Shown here piece by piece: positions 45,790 through 58,500 of a stretch of 64,000 nt of DNA (position 1 is the first letter of the stretch; each line of letters starts with the position of its first letter). A program made the translations under genes and the position numbers. The notes below the pieces were generated by a model that did not search any database, was not told where the DNA came from, and worked only from the letters and a program-made list of their open reading frames with translations. Origin of the DNA: Parietaria judaica (lineage: Eukaryota > Streptophyta > Magnoliopsida > Rosales > Urticaceae); the NCBI GenBank assembly GCA_954871525.1, contig OX940864.1, forward strand, positions 15,432,001 through 15,496,000, read 5' to 3'.

Positions 45790-47049
45790 CAAGGCCATGC
45801 TCAAGTTGAATTTTTTGGACTGGGGCCAAATTGACATTTCTCGGGCCGGCGTCGGGTTGAATTTAAAGGATCATGTCATCACGTAGTTCAGGGTTAGATG
45901 ATGTGATGTGGGGAGACAAAGGTCTCTTACTAGGGTGTGAATCGTCGCTTCTAGTGGGCCTCGGAGGAAATGGTCGTCCAGAATTAAGTCTATGTCGAGC
46001 GCTAACTCGAGGGTCTAGCGAGCCTCGAATGAAATGAATCGTCAAGAACTAATTAAGTTTGTGACGAGCGCTAACTCGAAACTAATTGGCCCGATGAGGT
46101 CCTTAACGGCCAGGGTCCCTGACTTCCCATAGTACAGGGGATGGCGAATTTTAGAGGGGAGAGAGAAGCGGAGAGCTCGATTGCTAGAGAGAGAAAGTCT
46201 AGAAAGAGGAGCTCTGGTTCTGAGATGAGAGAATGTGTAGAAAATGGTGAAATAAGGTCTTATTTATAGGTGTAGAGGTTGGATCTTTTCGTTAATTGTG
46301 GGTTGATTTACGAATAATTCTCCATTAAATGGCACTATTTAAGGGGGGGGGGGGGGGGGGGGGGGTTACCCTTCGCCGAGCTCCTTGGTCAGTCGTCAGG
46401 CAATCTTCATCGCTCATCGTTGTAGTGCCTTTTCGGAGGTTTCGTGAGTTCGTGTGTCGGGACCTAAGGCGTCTTTAGTGTCCCGACAAACTCTTTTCGT
46501 ATCGTTGCTTGATGTTGTTAAGAGATTTTGCATTGTCGAGTTTGTAGACAAGGTATTGCGCGTTGTCAAGGAGAGGTTTCCTTGGTGAGGGCATCGTCGT
46601 CGACAAAGTCAATGACAAATCGTCGTTGCTCGAAGAGTTTGCCTTGGCGAGGACGTTGTCGTTTGACTAGTTCAAAGAGAGATCGTCGTTGTCCGAAGAG
46701 CTTGCCTTAGTGAAGACGTCATCGTTGACCAGGTCAAATAGAGGTTGTCAATCTTCCAAGGTCACTGCCTAAGGTCGTAAGGTTGTCGTTGCCTCATTGA
46801 GATCCTTCTAAGGTCGCTCTTGCCACATTGGGTAGTTGGGAACCTTTAAGGTTATCGTAACCTTGACGGGTCGCCTAAACCAGCTTCTCGGATGTGGTCT
46901 TTGACCATCAATCTTCATCTTTTGGGTCTTCGTCCCCGGTGACCCGCCTAATATGCTTGAAATTGGGCCGATGAACCTTTTGGGTCAAAGGTTCTTGACT
47001 TTTACCTTTGATGCCCATATTTTTAATAATCTGAAAAATACGCATTACA
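45790..47049 (-). mobile_element. LTR-like segment
   Basis: On the minus strand it starts TGTAATGCGTATTTTTC, very like the start of the 19878-20633 LTR (TGTTATGCGTATTTTTC). It contains a TATA box CCTATAAATAAG (complement of about 46258-46268) followed by a CT-rich leader. The other end and a TSD could not be fixed. Repeated CGTCGTTG(C/T)(T/C)CGAAGAG phrases occur at 46620-46705. No coding domains. Confidence 0.45.
46343..46365 (+). repeat. Homopolymer of 23 G
   Basis: An uninterrupted G run in an otherwise AT-rich region, inside the LTR-like segment. It could form a G-quadruplex on the plus strand, or its length could be an assembly artefact. Confidence 0.9.
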
Positions 47050-47646
47050 ACTATATTTTGCAACATACAATCGGTATACAACAAATTAAATGGTCATGTG
47101 TAACATTTCACAAATGCTCCATAGTGCTCCATAGATATTGACATTTTCCAAAACATACCTATTGCATTTCATTATATAATTCAAAAAATAGTTAATCAAA
47201 CGAAAATGATTTGTCGAAATTAAATATAGCAATACACTGTCTAATAAATTGTGCATTGTTTGATTTGGCATCAAATTTACTATACCATATACATGTTGCT
47301 ATATTTATATTTTGAGTAAGTCATTACCGTTTGATTAGCTATATTTTGGATCACACAATGCGACAATAAAATCCCACTCTTTCAGTGGAGAAATACACTT
47401 GTCGGGTGCTTTGCTCTAACGGTTCTTCTTATAACTTCACAGCAACACATTTCCCACACTTAAGGAATCATAAAACGTGGTCGTCTATAACTATTTGACA
47501 TTAAGAATGGTAGATAAGGCGTGAAGATCCACACAAATACAAATATAATATAGTAACATACAATTTGACCCATCTCTCTCACCAAGTTGAAATATCTTCT
47601 GAATCTTGAAGTAACAAATCAAAGCTTCATTTTTTTTCTTCTTAAT
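47050..47646. other. Upstream region of the SLC35F gene
   Basis: AT-rich, no clear TATA box chosen. The ORF starting at 47587 is an upstream in-frame extension of exon 1; the ATG at 47647 fits the family start better. Confidence 0.5.
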
Positions 47647-50600
47647 ATGAATTACGAGTGGTTCTTGAGATGGTGGAGAGAGCACTGGACTCTGAGAACG
47701 CTCTACTTGCTCGTTCTGGGTCAACTCGTTTCCTTTGTCTTGGCTCTCATGAGCTTCACTTCCTCACTCATTGCCTCTCTCGGTGATCCTTCTTTTGCTC
47801 TGATCATCGCAACCCATTTCAGATTTCTATGATGCTTGATTGTAATGGCTTTCATTCTCGCAAATGATGGAGATTTTCGGGTGTTAATGGATCAATTTGC
47901 AGGCGTTGACGCTCCTCTCAGTCAGTCTCTCTTCTTCTACTTGAGCTTGGGCGTGGTCTATGGGAGTGTCCTGCTTTATAGGCGCCAGCAACTTCGGGTA
48001 TGTCCGTTTTTTTCTTCGAACTTGAGTCCGCTAACGGTTTCCGAAACAAAATGTTATTATATTATTAATTTCTCTTAAAGTTAACTATGGTTAGTTAATC
48101 TTAATCATTATAAAAACTAACTATTTTTTTTTGAAAGCGAAAAAAAACTAACTATTATTTAAAGTATAAATAATTGAAACAAAATGTTATTATATTATTA
48201 ATTTCTCTTAAAGTTAACTATGGTTAGTTAATCTTAATCATTATTAAAACTAAATATTATTTAAAGTATAAATAATTGGCATCAGTATCCCCTAACTTTG
48301 TGTACTGTTGCAGATAGCTCCCTAGCTTTGAAAATAGAAGCCAAGTGTATTGGCATCTCTTTCATTTTTGCTTAAAATTTAATAGAAAATTAATGTCCTG
48401 TTAATCACAAGGTAAATCTAATCATTTGTTTATATACCTACTCAACTTTGAGTTATCGGTGTTCATACCCCTCAACTTTAATTAATTAGCACTTGTACTC
48501 CGGAAGTTTGAAAATGATACAAATATACTTGTAAATGTTAAATTTTGGCTATATTAAATATTTTAAAAAAATACATTTAAATCAAAATTTTATTAATAAT
48601 TATAGATTTTATAGACAAAAAAATTTACTATTTAATTTCATACTTAATTAAACATATAGATCATGAAAAGACATTATAGAACCAAGAACCAACAGCTACA
48701 AAATAATAAGACCTTCCTGATATTTATATTAACCTTGTGATTTGAATGGTTTTTGCAGATCTCTTGGTATTGGTACCTCCTTTTGGGGACTGTCGATGTT
48801 ATAGGGAACTACTTTGGTAAGAGACAATCTTTCTTTTATTAGTCAAACTATAGAGTCAATGTTCTAAAACCCGCTACGAACGCGGAATTTAGAAGAGGGT
48901 GGGTTTTCGAATTGGGCCCAATCCCGTGTTTTCGGGCACTAGGCCCTTAATCTTCATCAAATATGCTCTTGACGACTGACTAGTCTTCTAATTAGTCTTC
49001 CATATTTCTCTTTAGATGGTGTAAATTGAGGATGAGACTCACGCTTAAGGACCAAAAATTTGTGACATGTTTACAACACTAACCATTCAGTGTTATGGGT
49101 AATTTGGTAATTAACTTCGTAAGTAAATGATTATCTTGTACAGTGAACAAAGCGTATCAATTCTCGTCAATCACGAGCGTGACGCTATTGGACTGTTGCA
49201 CCGTCGCGTGGGCCATCGTCTTGACGCGTATATGCCTCGGTACGCGCTACTCGTTGGGCCAAATTTTTGGCACCGTCTTGTGCGTGGCCGGCCTTGGTCT
49301 GGTGCTCCTCTCTGACGCCGGTGTCTCTGGAGACGGTTGGTCTCTCTCTTCCCATATCATTCCGAAGAACTATGGTCACATAGGGCCCGGCCCAGCCCGA
49401 CCAAACTTATATGCCTGTCTTCTTGCGGCACATAGGCTCGACGTCACTTTGAATCCTCTTGTTGATCTTTTCAGGCGGCTCAAAGCCTATCCTCGGCGAC
49501 TTGCTTGTGATCTTCGGGACCGTTTTCTTCGCGATGAGCAACGTCGGCGAGGTTGGTTATATATATGTCGTTATTACATGTTCTTTGACGTCGTTAATTA
49601 ACAAGTATAATTGTAAAAAAAAAATGGCTGAAATTGAATCTAACGTGTATAATGGTTCCAATATGACAAAAAAGAAAAGACCATACATTTTATATAATCT
49701 TAGGTTACTTTTTTTTTTTGTTAATTAGATTCATAATTCATTTCCAAATAAAATGCAGGAATTTTGCGTCAAGAAAAAGGACCGCGTCGAAGTGGTTTGC
49801 ATGATCGGCGTATTCGGATCTCTGGTCACCGCTTGCCTAATGTATCCTCGTATTTACGGAAGTTCAATTTCGTTTTTCAAATTTATTGTCCTTTCTTGAT
49901 TCTCTCGTACTTAGACCCGTCATTGAGCTCAAGAGCTTGGAGTCAATAACATGGAGCGTCGACATTGTAGGCCATATTCATATTTTCTCTTTTCCTTTAA
50001 TTTTAGATTGCTTGAGCTGCAAGAAATCTCTGCTTCCTTTAAATCTGATCTTTGATTTTCTCTTTCAGGGTTTGGCCTTCGCCGGTTTCGGTCTCTCCGG
50101 GTTTATGTTCTACACCATCGCTCCTTATGTTCTCAAGGTCCGTCTCTTACTTCAATCACAGAGAGGTCATTTATTGCGAGTGAAACCGTGACTGGTGTTG
50201 TTTTGAGGTCTACGTTTTTCAAAATCAATTCTGCTATCGATTTCGTAAAAAAATGGCTATCTAGATAACCGGTTATTGTTACCGCAACCATAAATTTGGT
50301 ATTATGCCGATTTTGAAAAGAAAAAAAATCAGTTTTCACCAATCTTGAACAGTTAGTTCGGTAACGCAAAAAAATCAGTATTTACCGGTTTTGAACTAAA
50401 AAATAAAAAATATTAATAAATATTCCAAGATCACCAAAAAAAATTCAATATTTTTATACCAATCCTAATTCTTAAAATTTTAATATGTACTATCGGTTTT
50501 TATCCGCTAATCAACATCCAAACCGGTAACCACAAATCAACTCTTTGACTGTCCTTTTTCAATTACAAAAGGCTTGTTTATCTTGTGCTCTTGAACGCAT

Positions 50601-51373
50601 TGTCCTTTTAACACTGCTCTAACTTGCAGCTCGGAGGGGCGACGATATTCAACCTCTCGCTTCTCACGGCTGACATGTGGGCTGTTGTTTTTCGAGTCTG
50701 TTTCTACCGTCAAGTGGTGAGTTGGCTTGAAACGCTTCGTCGTTCTATCTTATATTTCGTTTTCTTTTTAAATAATTCGTATTATCAACTTCGATTTCGC
50801 AGGTCGATTGGCTGTATTTTGTGTCGTTCGCTATAGTCGTCGTTGGACTTGTTATTTACTCAACTACGTATGCCCTAATCTTCTTCCGTTAGCCTTTAAA
50901 TTCTCTTTAAACTTTTAATAATAATTGATAAATATTTAAACGTTATTTTAATTTAAGAGAGCAAAGAAAAAAATACCATCTAAAAAGATTTATTGTTTAT
51001 TGTCATAGAATATTAAAACCCATTCAAAACTAGGTAATAAATTGTTGTAGATAGTTAATCATCAATTATTTCGTCAATCAATTTTGGTCCTCTTTCATAA
51101 CTGAAGAAGGTAATGAAATTGTTGTACTAGATACTTAATCAATAACTTAAAATAGTTTCAAATTTCTACGTTTTAAATTTTAAATGTGTATTTTATTGAG
51201 CACTATTTTTTTCAAGTTTAGTTGTTCGTTATAATCAAATCGTTTTTATTGATTTTAGCGAAAGGAAGCCGAGTATCGAACCGTCGTTAGAAAATGGAAA
51301 CTCGGACGTGCCTTATCAGCTACTTGGCGATGATAGCGTTGCGTCGGAGAGCGTGATTCTGACGGCTTCATGA
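47647..51373 (+). CDS. SLC35F-type (DUF914) membrane transporter, 11 exons
   Basis: Polytopic membrane protein of the drug/metabolite transporter superfamily. Plant members resemble solute carrier 35 F1/F2/F6 and their substrates are largely unknown. Exons: 47647-47782, 47903-47997, 48759-48816, 49144-49335, 49475-49551, 49759-49841, 49915-49966, 50069-50137, 50630-50716, 50803-50867 and 51259-51373. All are GT/AG and in frame, giving 1029 bp, i.e. 342 aa, family length. Diagnostic stretches: LYLLVLGQLVSFVLALMSF, GVDAPLSQSL, NKAYQFSSITSVTLLDC, LGLVLLSDAG, GDLLVIFGTVFFAMSNVGE followed by EFCVKKKDRVEV, GGATIFNLSLLTADMWAVV and VDWLYFVSFAIVVVGLVIYS. The hydrophobic exons give roughly ten membrane segments, with a hydrophilic tail (ERKPSIEPSLENG). 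No defects seen. Confidence 0.93.
48043..48275. repeat. 133-bp tandem duplication in intron 2 of the transporter
   Basis: GAAACAAAATGTTATTAT begins unit 1 at 48043 and unit 2 at 48176. The units are nearly identical except for an AT/poly-A insertion in unit 1. Confidence 0.85.
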
Positions 51374-52283
51374 GGAGCAGAGAATCGCAATTTACATTAC
51401 CTTAATTTTTTTTTTCTTTCTAATATTGAGGGCAATTTTTAAGCCTCCATTTAATGATATTTATTTCTTGCTCATTGATATTTAACTCTTTTGATTATTT
51501 TAAGGAGTCAATTAGGTTGAATTAATTACGAAGCTTCTAAATTCAATCGGCAATTGATTGTTACAATTTATTTTAGAAGAGGTATTAAATACAATGCCTC
51601 ATTTGAGAGGATATTGTATCTGATTTATTTTATTGCTACCTTTTTTTTTTTTAATATACCATTAAAATTAGAGATATTTGCGGCAAAATACCTAAAAATC
51701 AAAATATAAGTCAATGTGTTGGCATATATGATTTTTTTTTTCCCTGTTGTGAATTCCTAATATTGTCAAAGACGAAGTATAATTTAAGTATAGAAATAGG
51801 ATTAAGGGCATCTCCAACACGGTTTTAATACTCAAGAGCAATTTTTGCATTATTTTTACTCTAAAGAACGTGCTTCAAATAAAGTTAAAAAAAAAAATAG
51901 TGATATATTACTATTTACTATTTATATTAATAGCGATATAATTATTTAACTTTTTTTTAACCAATTATTTAACTTTTTATTTGTAGCGATATAATTTTTT
52001 TTTTTAGTATCTACCTTTTCAACTGATTTTTAACAAAAATATAGATGTACCTTTTAGTTTTAGACACGAGTAATTTTTAAAAAATTTCTACCATTGTTTC
52101 GGTACCCGGACGTAAACAACAAGTCTATGAGTTTTAGACAAAAGTAATATAGTAAGTAATACTGAGAATTTAGCTTTTTTGTTTTTGTTTTTTTGAGTCG
52201 TAACATTATAAAATCAAAAGTTTAGACACTTATGCCGTAATAAATCTAAATAAAATTAATAGGACACACAAATTTCGACTTAG
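51374..52283. other. Intergenic DNA
   Basis: Transporter 3' UTR followed by AT-rich sequence. Nothing coding recognised. Confidence 0.6.
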
Positions 52284-52291
52284 TATAAATA
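52284..52291 (+). promoter_or_regulatory. TATA box of TAF12
   Basis: TATAAATA 47 bp upstream of the ATG. That implies a very short leader, unless an unseen start site is used. Confidence 0.55.
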
Positions 52292-52337
52292 CCGACAAAG
52301 ATCACAGCTTACTCTTTTCCCATTTCCCTCCCAATCA

Positions 52338-55300
52338 ATGGACCCACCAAACCCCAGCCCCAATCCCTCTCCGGTCGCCGGAGCCGCCACTTCCTCCCCC
52401 GCTCCGGCGGCTCCCAAGCCTCCCTCTCCGTCGCCGCAGCGACCGCCGGCGCCTCCCTCGACCTCCGCTGCATCGACTCCGAGCTCGAACCCTAACCCTA
52501 GGCCGGCGCTTCCGCCGCCGGCATTGCCCCGGCCGTGGCAGCAACCTCCTTCCTCGGCGGCGTCTTCCTCTCCGGCGCCGCCGCCGAGGAGCGGCGTCGC
52601 CATCGGAGTCCCCGCGCATCCGCCGAGCCCGACGCCGCCGCCTCAGGCGTCGTCGTTTTCGCCGTCGTACGGTCACTTCGGCGGGTTAGGTCGCAGCGGA
52701 GTCGGCCTGCCTGAATCGCCGGGGAACTCCATTGCTTCTCAGGTATGGACTCTTGCTAGTTCTTCAATCGAAGGTGCTGATTTTGTAGTGAGATTCTAGG
52801 TTTCTCTCATCGAACTCGGAGTGTGAAGTGATTTTCTGGCGATTTTGTTGTTCGACGTTGCTTATATAAGTTAATAGGCTTAGGCTGTTGTGGACTTTCT
52901 AGGTGAGACCTTCCATGGCCGGAATGCCGGGTATCGGAATGTTGGGGTCGCTCGGTTCCGGTGCACAAATGCGGCCCGGTGGTATTCCGGCACATCTTCA
53001 ACAGAGGCCGGTTGGTTCTTCTCTGAGGCCGGTGCCTTCTCCGGGTAGCCAGATTCCTTCTTCTCAAGTAAGTGGGTTCATCCTTTCTGGGTTTGATTGG
53101 GACTTTGAAAACGCGAGGGAAATGAAATGCGAAAAAAAAAAAAAAAAAGTCGAAGAAAATTTGAAGGAAAATTTCGTTGCCTCGAAGAATATAAATTCCA
53201 TATGTCCTTGTTACTATGCTTTTGGCTTGACTTGCGATCTTTTTGCTAGAATTACCATGGGCACGGCCTTCTCAGAATGCCCTCAGCAGGATCTCCAGGC
53301 GGACCGTCACCAACCACATCTCAGAATATTCAGTCCATTAACCAGCCGTGGCTCGCTTCTGGCTCACAAGGGAAGCCTCCGTTACCGTCTCCTTCGTACA
53401 GACAGCCTCCAAATCCACAGTCTCTCCAGCTAAGACCGAACAGTCAGCCGCAAACTCAACCACAAATGCAGCCTCAGCCACAACCACCACACACGCTTTC
53501 GAATATCCCAGCGAGCTCACAGCAGCAACCACCTTCACCATCACCGTCACAGCAAGCTCCCCCGTCTCGGGTTCCCCAAGCTTTGTACCATCAGCAACAG
53601 ATGGCAGCAAGAGGACAGGTGCCTGCGAGCCAGAGGCCTTCTGCTCAGACCTCTGTACAATCATTACAGACTAACGTAGCTCAGGCGGGACCATTGAGTG
53701 CTGCGAGAGGACAGGTGTCTGCGAGCCAGAGGCCTTCTGCTCAGACTTCTGTACAATTATTACAGACAAACGTAGCTCAGCCGGGAATGTTGAGTAAGGT
53801 GACTCTGCCTAATACGGAACCTGATGAATCTTCTCATCGGATTCTCGGCAAAAGAAGCATCCATGAGCTTGTCAACCAGGTTTGTCTTATATTGGGCACT
53901 TAACTTTATAGAGCTTAATCGAAGATACCAAGAGACATTGAGTTTGATCGACGATAGAGAAGAGTTACAAGAACTACTCGTAAGAGACACAACAAAAAGA
54001 CCAAAAGACTTAATTGCCCTTACCTAGTCCTAAACTAAGATCCAAGCCCATATTTTCCTTTTATCTTGCTTACACTTTGGAAGGTCTTAATGTTTATCTC
54101 ACATCTAAAATCATTCGGGTTATCGGAACTCTTAAAACTAAACTGTTTATAACAAAACGAATGGTTCTTTATAATGTTGACCTTTTATTTTATTTTATAA
54201 ATATTTTGTATATGTTTTCCCTTTAATCTAAATGCAACTGCCATTCGCTTTTTCTAATTGCACAGATTGATCCAACTGAAAAGTTAGATTCTGAAGTTGA
54301 AGGGATCCTTATGGATATTGCTGAGGATTTTGTCGAGTCCGTAAGTAATCTTATATAAATATTTTCTAAAAATTAGTTTTCTCAACAAGTATCTTATTGA
54401 AAAAAGAAAAAATTCATCTGCAATTTTTTTTCCTTCTATTTAATCCTGAATTTAGTTATTCTCATGTTGGTTAGATTACAACATTTGGTTGCTCGCTCGC
54501 CAAGCATCGGAAATCAAATACACTCGAAGCAAAGGACATACTTCTGCATCTCGGTTAGTTTATGACAAAAAGAAAAAAAAAATATTCACATCATTTTCAT
54601 CCGGAAAATGAAACCGTGCTTTTGTTTATTAATGCAGAACGGAATTGGAATATAACTCTCCCTGGATTTTCCGGTGACGAGATTAAGACCTACCGAAAGC
54701 CAGTAAGATCCGTCATACCTTAAATTTTCCTTTTGTGGCGATTTTGAGCGTAGTTCATCGATTTTCATGTTCATGTTCATGATTGTTTCTTGATTACCTT
54801 GCAGCCCGTAAATGATGTCCACAAGGAACGCCTAGCAGTTGTAAGCTGTTTTTTCTGTAGATGTGTTATCTTTTTGGCTTTGTTATTGGTGAATAAAAAA
54901 TTCCGTGATTTTTATTCCATAGTAGGTTAAATATATTGTTCGGTCCCGAGTTGTGGATCTATCACGAGTCTAGAATCACTGAATTTTTGTTTCTTATTCG
55001 GTCTTCCCAAAACTCTAGAGAGAAATCTAAGGTAATTTGCTGAACTAATTTAGGGCTCTTTTAAAGAAGCCAAACATTACACTTTACTCGAATTATATTA
55101 GGACAAGAAATAACGTAAATACCCTTAATGCATTAATTAACCCGACATAATTCATTAATTCATTAACCCGACATAATTATTCAAAAGCTGTTTCGGTTAC
55201 ATATACATAGAAACTGGATATCAAAATTATCTAAGATAAATAATCAAAATAAGTTGTATAAAAAAGGAACTATCTATATACATGACTAAATAACTACTTT

Positions 55301-55511
55301 ACATCTTAATTTCCTATAATTCTATATGTAATTTATATTTATACCTTCTAGAAACGATATCCTCTGTTATATAATGCAGATAAGGAAGTCTATGCTAACG
55401 AATGAAACGCCAGCTACTCGAAACATTGCCAGTCAAGCAGCTGCTAACGCAAAGGGTAGCATGGTAAAAACACCAGCCAATGTCATTGGCTCTCCAAATT
55501 TCAAAACATAG
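52338..55511 (+). CDS. TAF12: TAF12, TBP-associated factor with histone fold, 8 exons
   Basis: Subunit of the general transcription factor TFIID (and SAGA), pairing with TAF4 (or ADA1) through a histone fold; the Arabidopsis relative TAF12b/EER4 modulates ethylene and cytokinin responses. Exons: 52338-52742, 52903-53067, 53250-53879, 54266-54340, 54475-54553, 54638-54702, 54805-54840 and 55380-55511, giving 528 aa. Residues 1-400 are Pro/Ser/Gln-rich and disordered, with plant-conserved islands ([39 protein letters not shown]). The histone fold spans about 390-460 ([49 protein letters not shown]). The tail [16 protein letters not shown] then KERLAVIRKS is conserved. A likely 3' UTR intron lies at 55540-55904 (AAG/GTATGT to TTGCAG). 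Exon 3 carries a 96-bp in-frame tandem duplication. Confidence 0.95.
53604..53795 (+). repeat. In-frame 32-codon tandem duplication in TAF12
   Basis: Units 53604-53699 and 53700-53795 encode AARGQ(V)[12 protein letters not shown]... twice with six amino-acid differences. They lie in the disordered N-terminal region just before the histone fold. Confidence 0.93.
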
Positions 55512-58500
55512 TCTTTGAGGACATAGCTTCTTGCCCAAGGTATGTAAAGGTTGCTTGTTAATTTCAAATTTTATCTAGAGTAATTAGCTGCTGTGGTCCT
55601 TGATCTTATTTATTACATTAAAAAAATGGTAATTACCCAAGGTCGTGAAATTTGCATTTTCGATTGATTCCGTCCCATGTGTCTCCGTCAATATTAAGTT
55701 TTCTACACGAGTACAACTCAAATTAGCACTTAATTGTTTTCTTCATGTTTTTGAGATCTCTCATGTTAAATACTTCAATTTGAGACGATAAGTCATAAGT
55801 ATAAATTTCACAGCTTTTGGTATTTAACTAGCGGCATTAAGAAAGTTTAGAAAATGTGGTGCTATTTTGAAAAATAAAATAAAATTTGATTCTTTTGCAT
55901 TGCAGGGGCCAAATTTTGCAGAACTGAAATCCTGAGGGGTGCAATTTGGATTATTGCTCTTTGTTTCACATACATTAATTAACCAATGTCACATTCTTTA
56001 ATTTCAATGTATATATGGTGTAAATTTTGATCACTTTTTGCCCAGCAGGGTGAAACATGAAATCTCTAGTAAATTAAGGGGGGTTTTACTGTAAACTAGT
56101 CTCACTTCTCTAATCATTGTCTTTTTTTTTTATAATTTATTTTATTATTCGGTATGCCCATGTGTGCACATGCAATTGTGTATGCATATTATTATTATGA
56201 TTATGCTCAATAATTTTGGGTATTTAATATCACAAGTTGGACCGACATCCACTTGCCCATTTTTCACCTAATATTTTTTCCTTTTTAAAAGAATAAAGGT
56301 TGCTTTATGCCATTTATTTAATCTCTTAATGACTAAGAAACCATGCTTTATTTTGAATATTAATTTTTTAATATTATATTAAATTCTAGAAACTAAAACA
56401 ACCCAATGACAATTATAAATTCTATACGAATATAATAGGCTCGTAAGCATTACACTAAATTTGTGATGATCAAGTATTTCACCGGACCCTATTTACCTAA
56501 TTTTTAAACATATTTGCTAAGAAGGAAAAAGCACAATATTTTCTTGTGAAAGCAGGTCTAAAATCCGGATTTTCTCCAAACTCGGAACCCGAGCCCAGAT
56601 TTCGAGTTGAAAATCTGGATTTTAAATGTTTAAAACTCGGAGTTTTGATGTGGGTTTAAACCTGAATTATTTAATAATTAAAAAAACCTCATTTTTATTA
56701 TAAAAAAATAAATTTTTATGTTAAATCTTTAACTAAAATGTATGTATTAAATTAAGCTATAAAAATAAATAAAAAATAGCATGAGAAGATTAAACAATAT
56801 TAAGATGAGAAAAGTTCATTAAAAAAAGAGGAAAAAAAATACTAAAATAATTATAAACTAAAATATATTGAAAAGCGAGTTTGAATAACCTATAATCCGG
56901 ATTCTGGGGGGTTTTAACCCCTAAACCAAAACCCAGGGCCGGTTTTAACCCGGATGTTGTTTTTAATAAACCAATTATGGTTTAACGCAATTTAATAAAG
57001 TTATAATTTTTTAAAAAGCGGTTCAGATGCAGTTTAAAACCCGTATTTTTCTTACAACTAACACTTCTTTTTTTTTTTATGTTTTCTTCGTATTTTTAGT
57101 TATTATCTTTTTTTTTTCTTGGACAATCTACTTAAATAGATTTTGTTAGTTGTACAAAATATTAGTATTCTTGGAGGTTACAATTATTGCTCTTTGAAAC
57201 ATATTCTCTATACTTTTAGGCCGGACACGACTACTTACGACACAATGTAAATAATTTTAGGTTGATCATAAATAGATTTAGGTCTAACCGTGTTGAATGG
57301 GCTTAGCACGATTAAATAACGGGTTAACACGACATGAAAATAATTTGACATCACTCACTCTCGTTTACCGGTAACAGATTTTGACATCACTCACTCGTTT
57401 TATGTTAACTTGTGTTGTTAAGATGAAACAAATATGTATAAAGTAGTAGTAAAAATAACAGTGCTCTGAAATTTAGACCATATGTAAGTTGGAATTCAAA
57501 GTCGATTTACCCTAAGAGGTACTAGTTGAATTTTCCCTTTGACTACTAGCAAAAGCCATCTTTAATTTTCTTCTAATTATTAGACCGTAACGTAGTCCTT
57601 TAGGGAAAGTTTCAATTTTGGTGTTCTATTATTATCACGTTTGCGAACACATGCATGCAGTGAATAAGGTATTTTGCCAATACTAGTTAACAAAACAATA
57701 ATGTTGTTTTATTGCAATAAACAAATATTAACTATGATAGTAGTGCAATCATTTGATGTATCACTAGTTTATCTTCTCATTTCAAGCACAAGGAACACGC
57801 GCTAATCGTAGGAATATTAGTATTTTTATTACCTTTTATTATATTTTATTATAAGACATAAACCATATACTAAATAGTTATTGAAATTATAGGTATGCGG
57901 TATGCTAATATCATAGGTTCATGGTATTTTCGAGGAAAAACAAAGTGGAAAAGAGTTGAATTTCAAGGTAGCTTCTTAATTTGAGTTTCGGGTGGTCAAA
58001 ATTAAGGTGTAAAATATTGGGAAAAGTCGTTGAAAATATGTCGAATAATCACTAATCTTAAGTTATCGACAATTTTTTTTAATTAACCATTGTCATTATT
58101 ATTTAATAAATTTTTCATTGCAAACGGCTGACGGGTCGAGGATTAATAAAAAACACAATTCGGGAATAGTTCAGGGTTTTTGTTGCCCGCAGCCTTGCTT
58201 CTTCAAGGGGAACTCCAGGTTTAACTCTAATTTTATATTTGTAAAAACAAGACTCATTTCATAAATATTAATATCCGTCCGTGTCCGACTAATTTGTAAA
58301 ATCAGATTGGTAAACTATATGTTGAGAAATCTATAAAATTAGTATTTAAATAACTTGTCAAAATATACTTCTTGATTTGATCGTTTAAACTTAAAATTAA
58401 ATCCTTTAGCCTACTTTGACATTTTATAATTCAAAAGTCAAAACTATATCCACTACTTAAGAAACAACAACATATACAAATAAAAAAATAAATTAGTGTG

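Noticed and set aside
45498..47049. Extending the LTR-like segment left to 45498 using an ACTAT repeat as TSD
   Set aside because: A 5-bp match with only TG...CA support is expected by chance at this distance, and it would include an unrelated microsatellite.
52280..52676. Gly/Arg-rich minus-strand ORFs over TAF12 exon 1
   Set aside because: Low-complexity complement of the Pro/Ala/Ser-rich exon.
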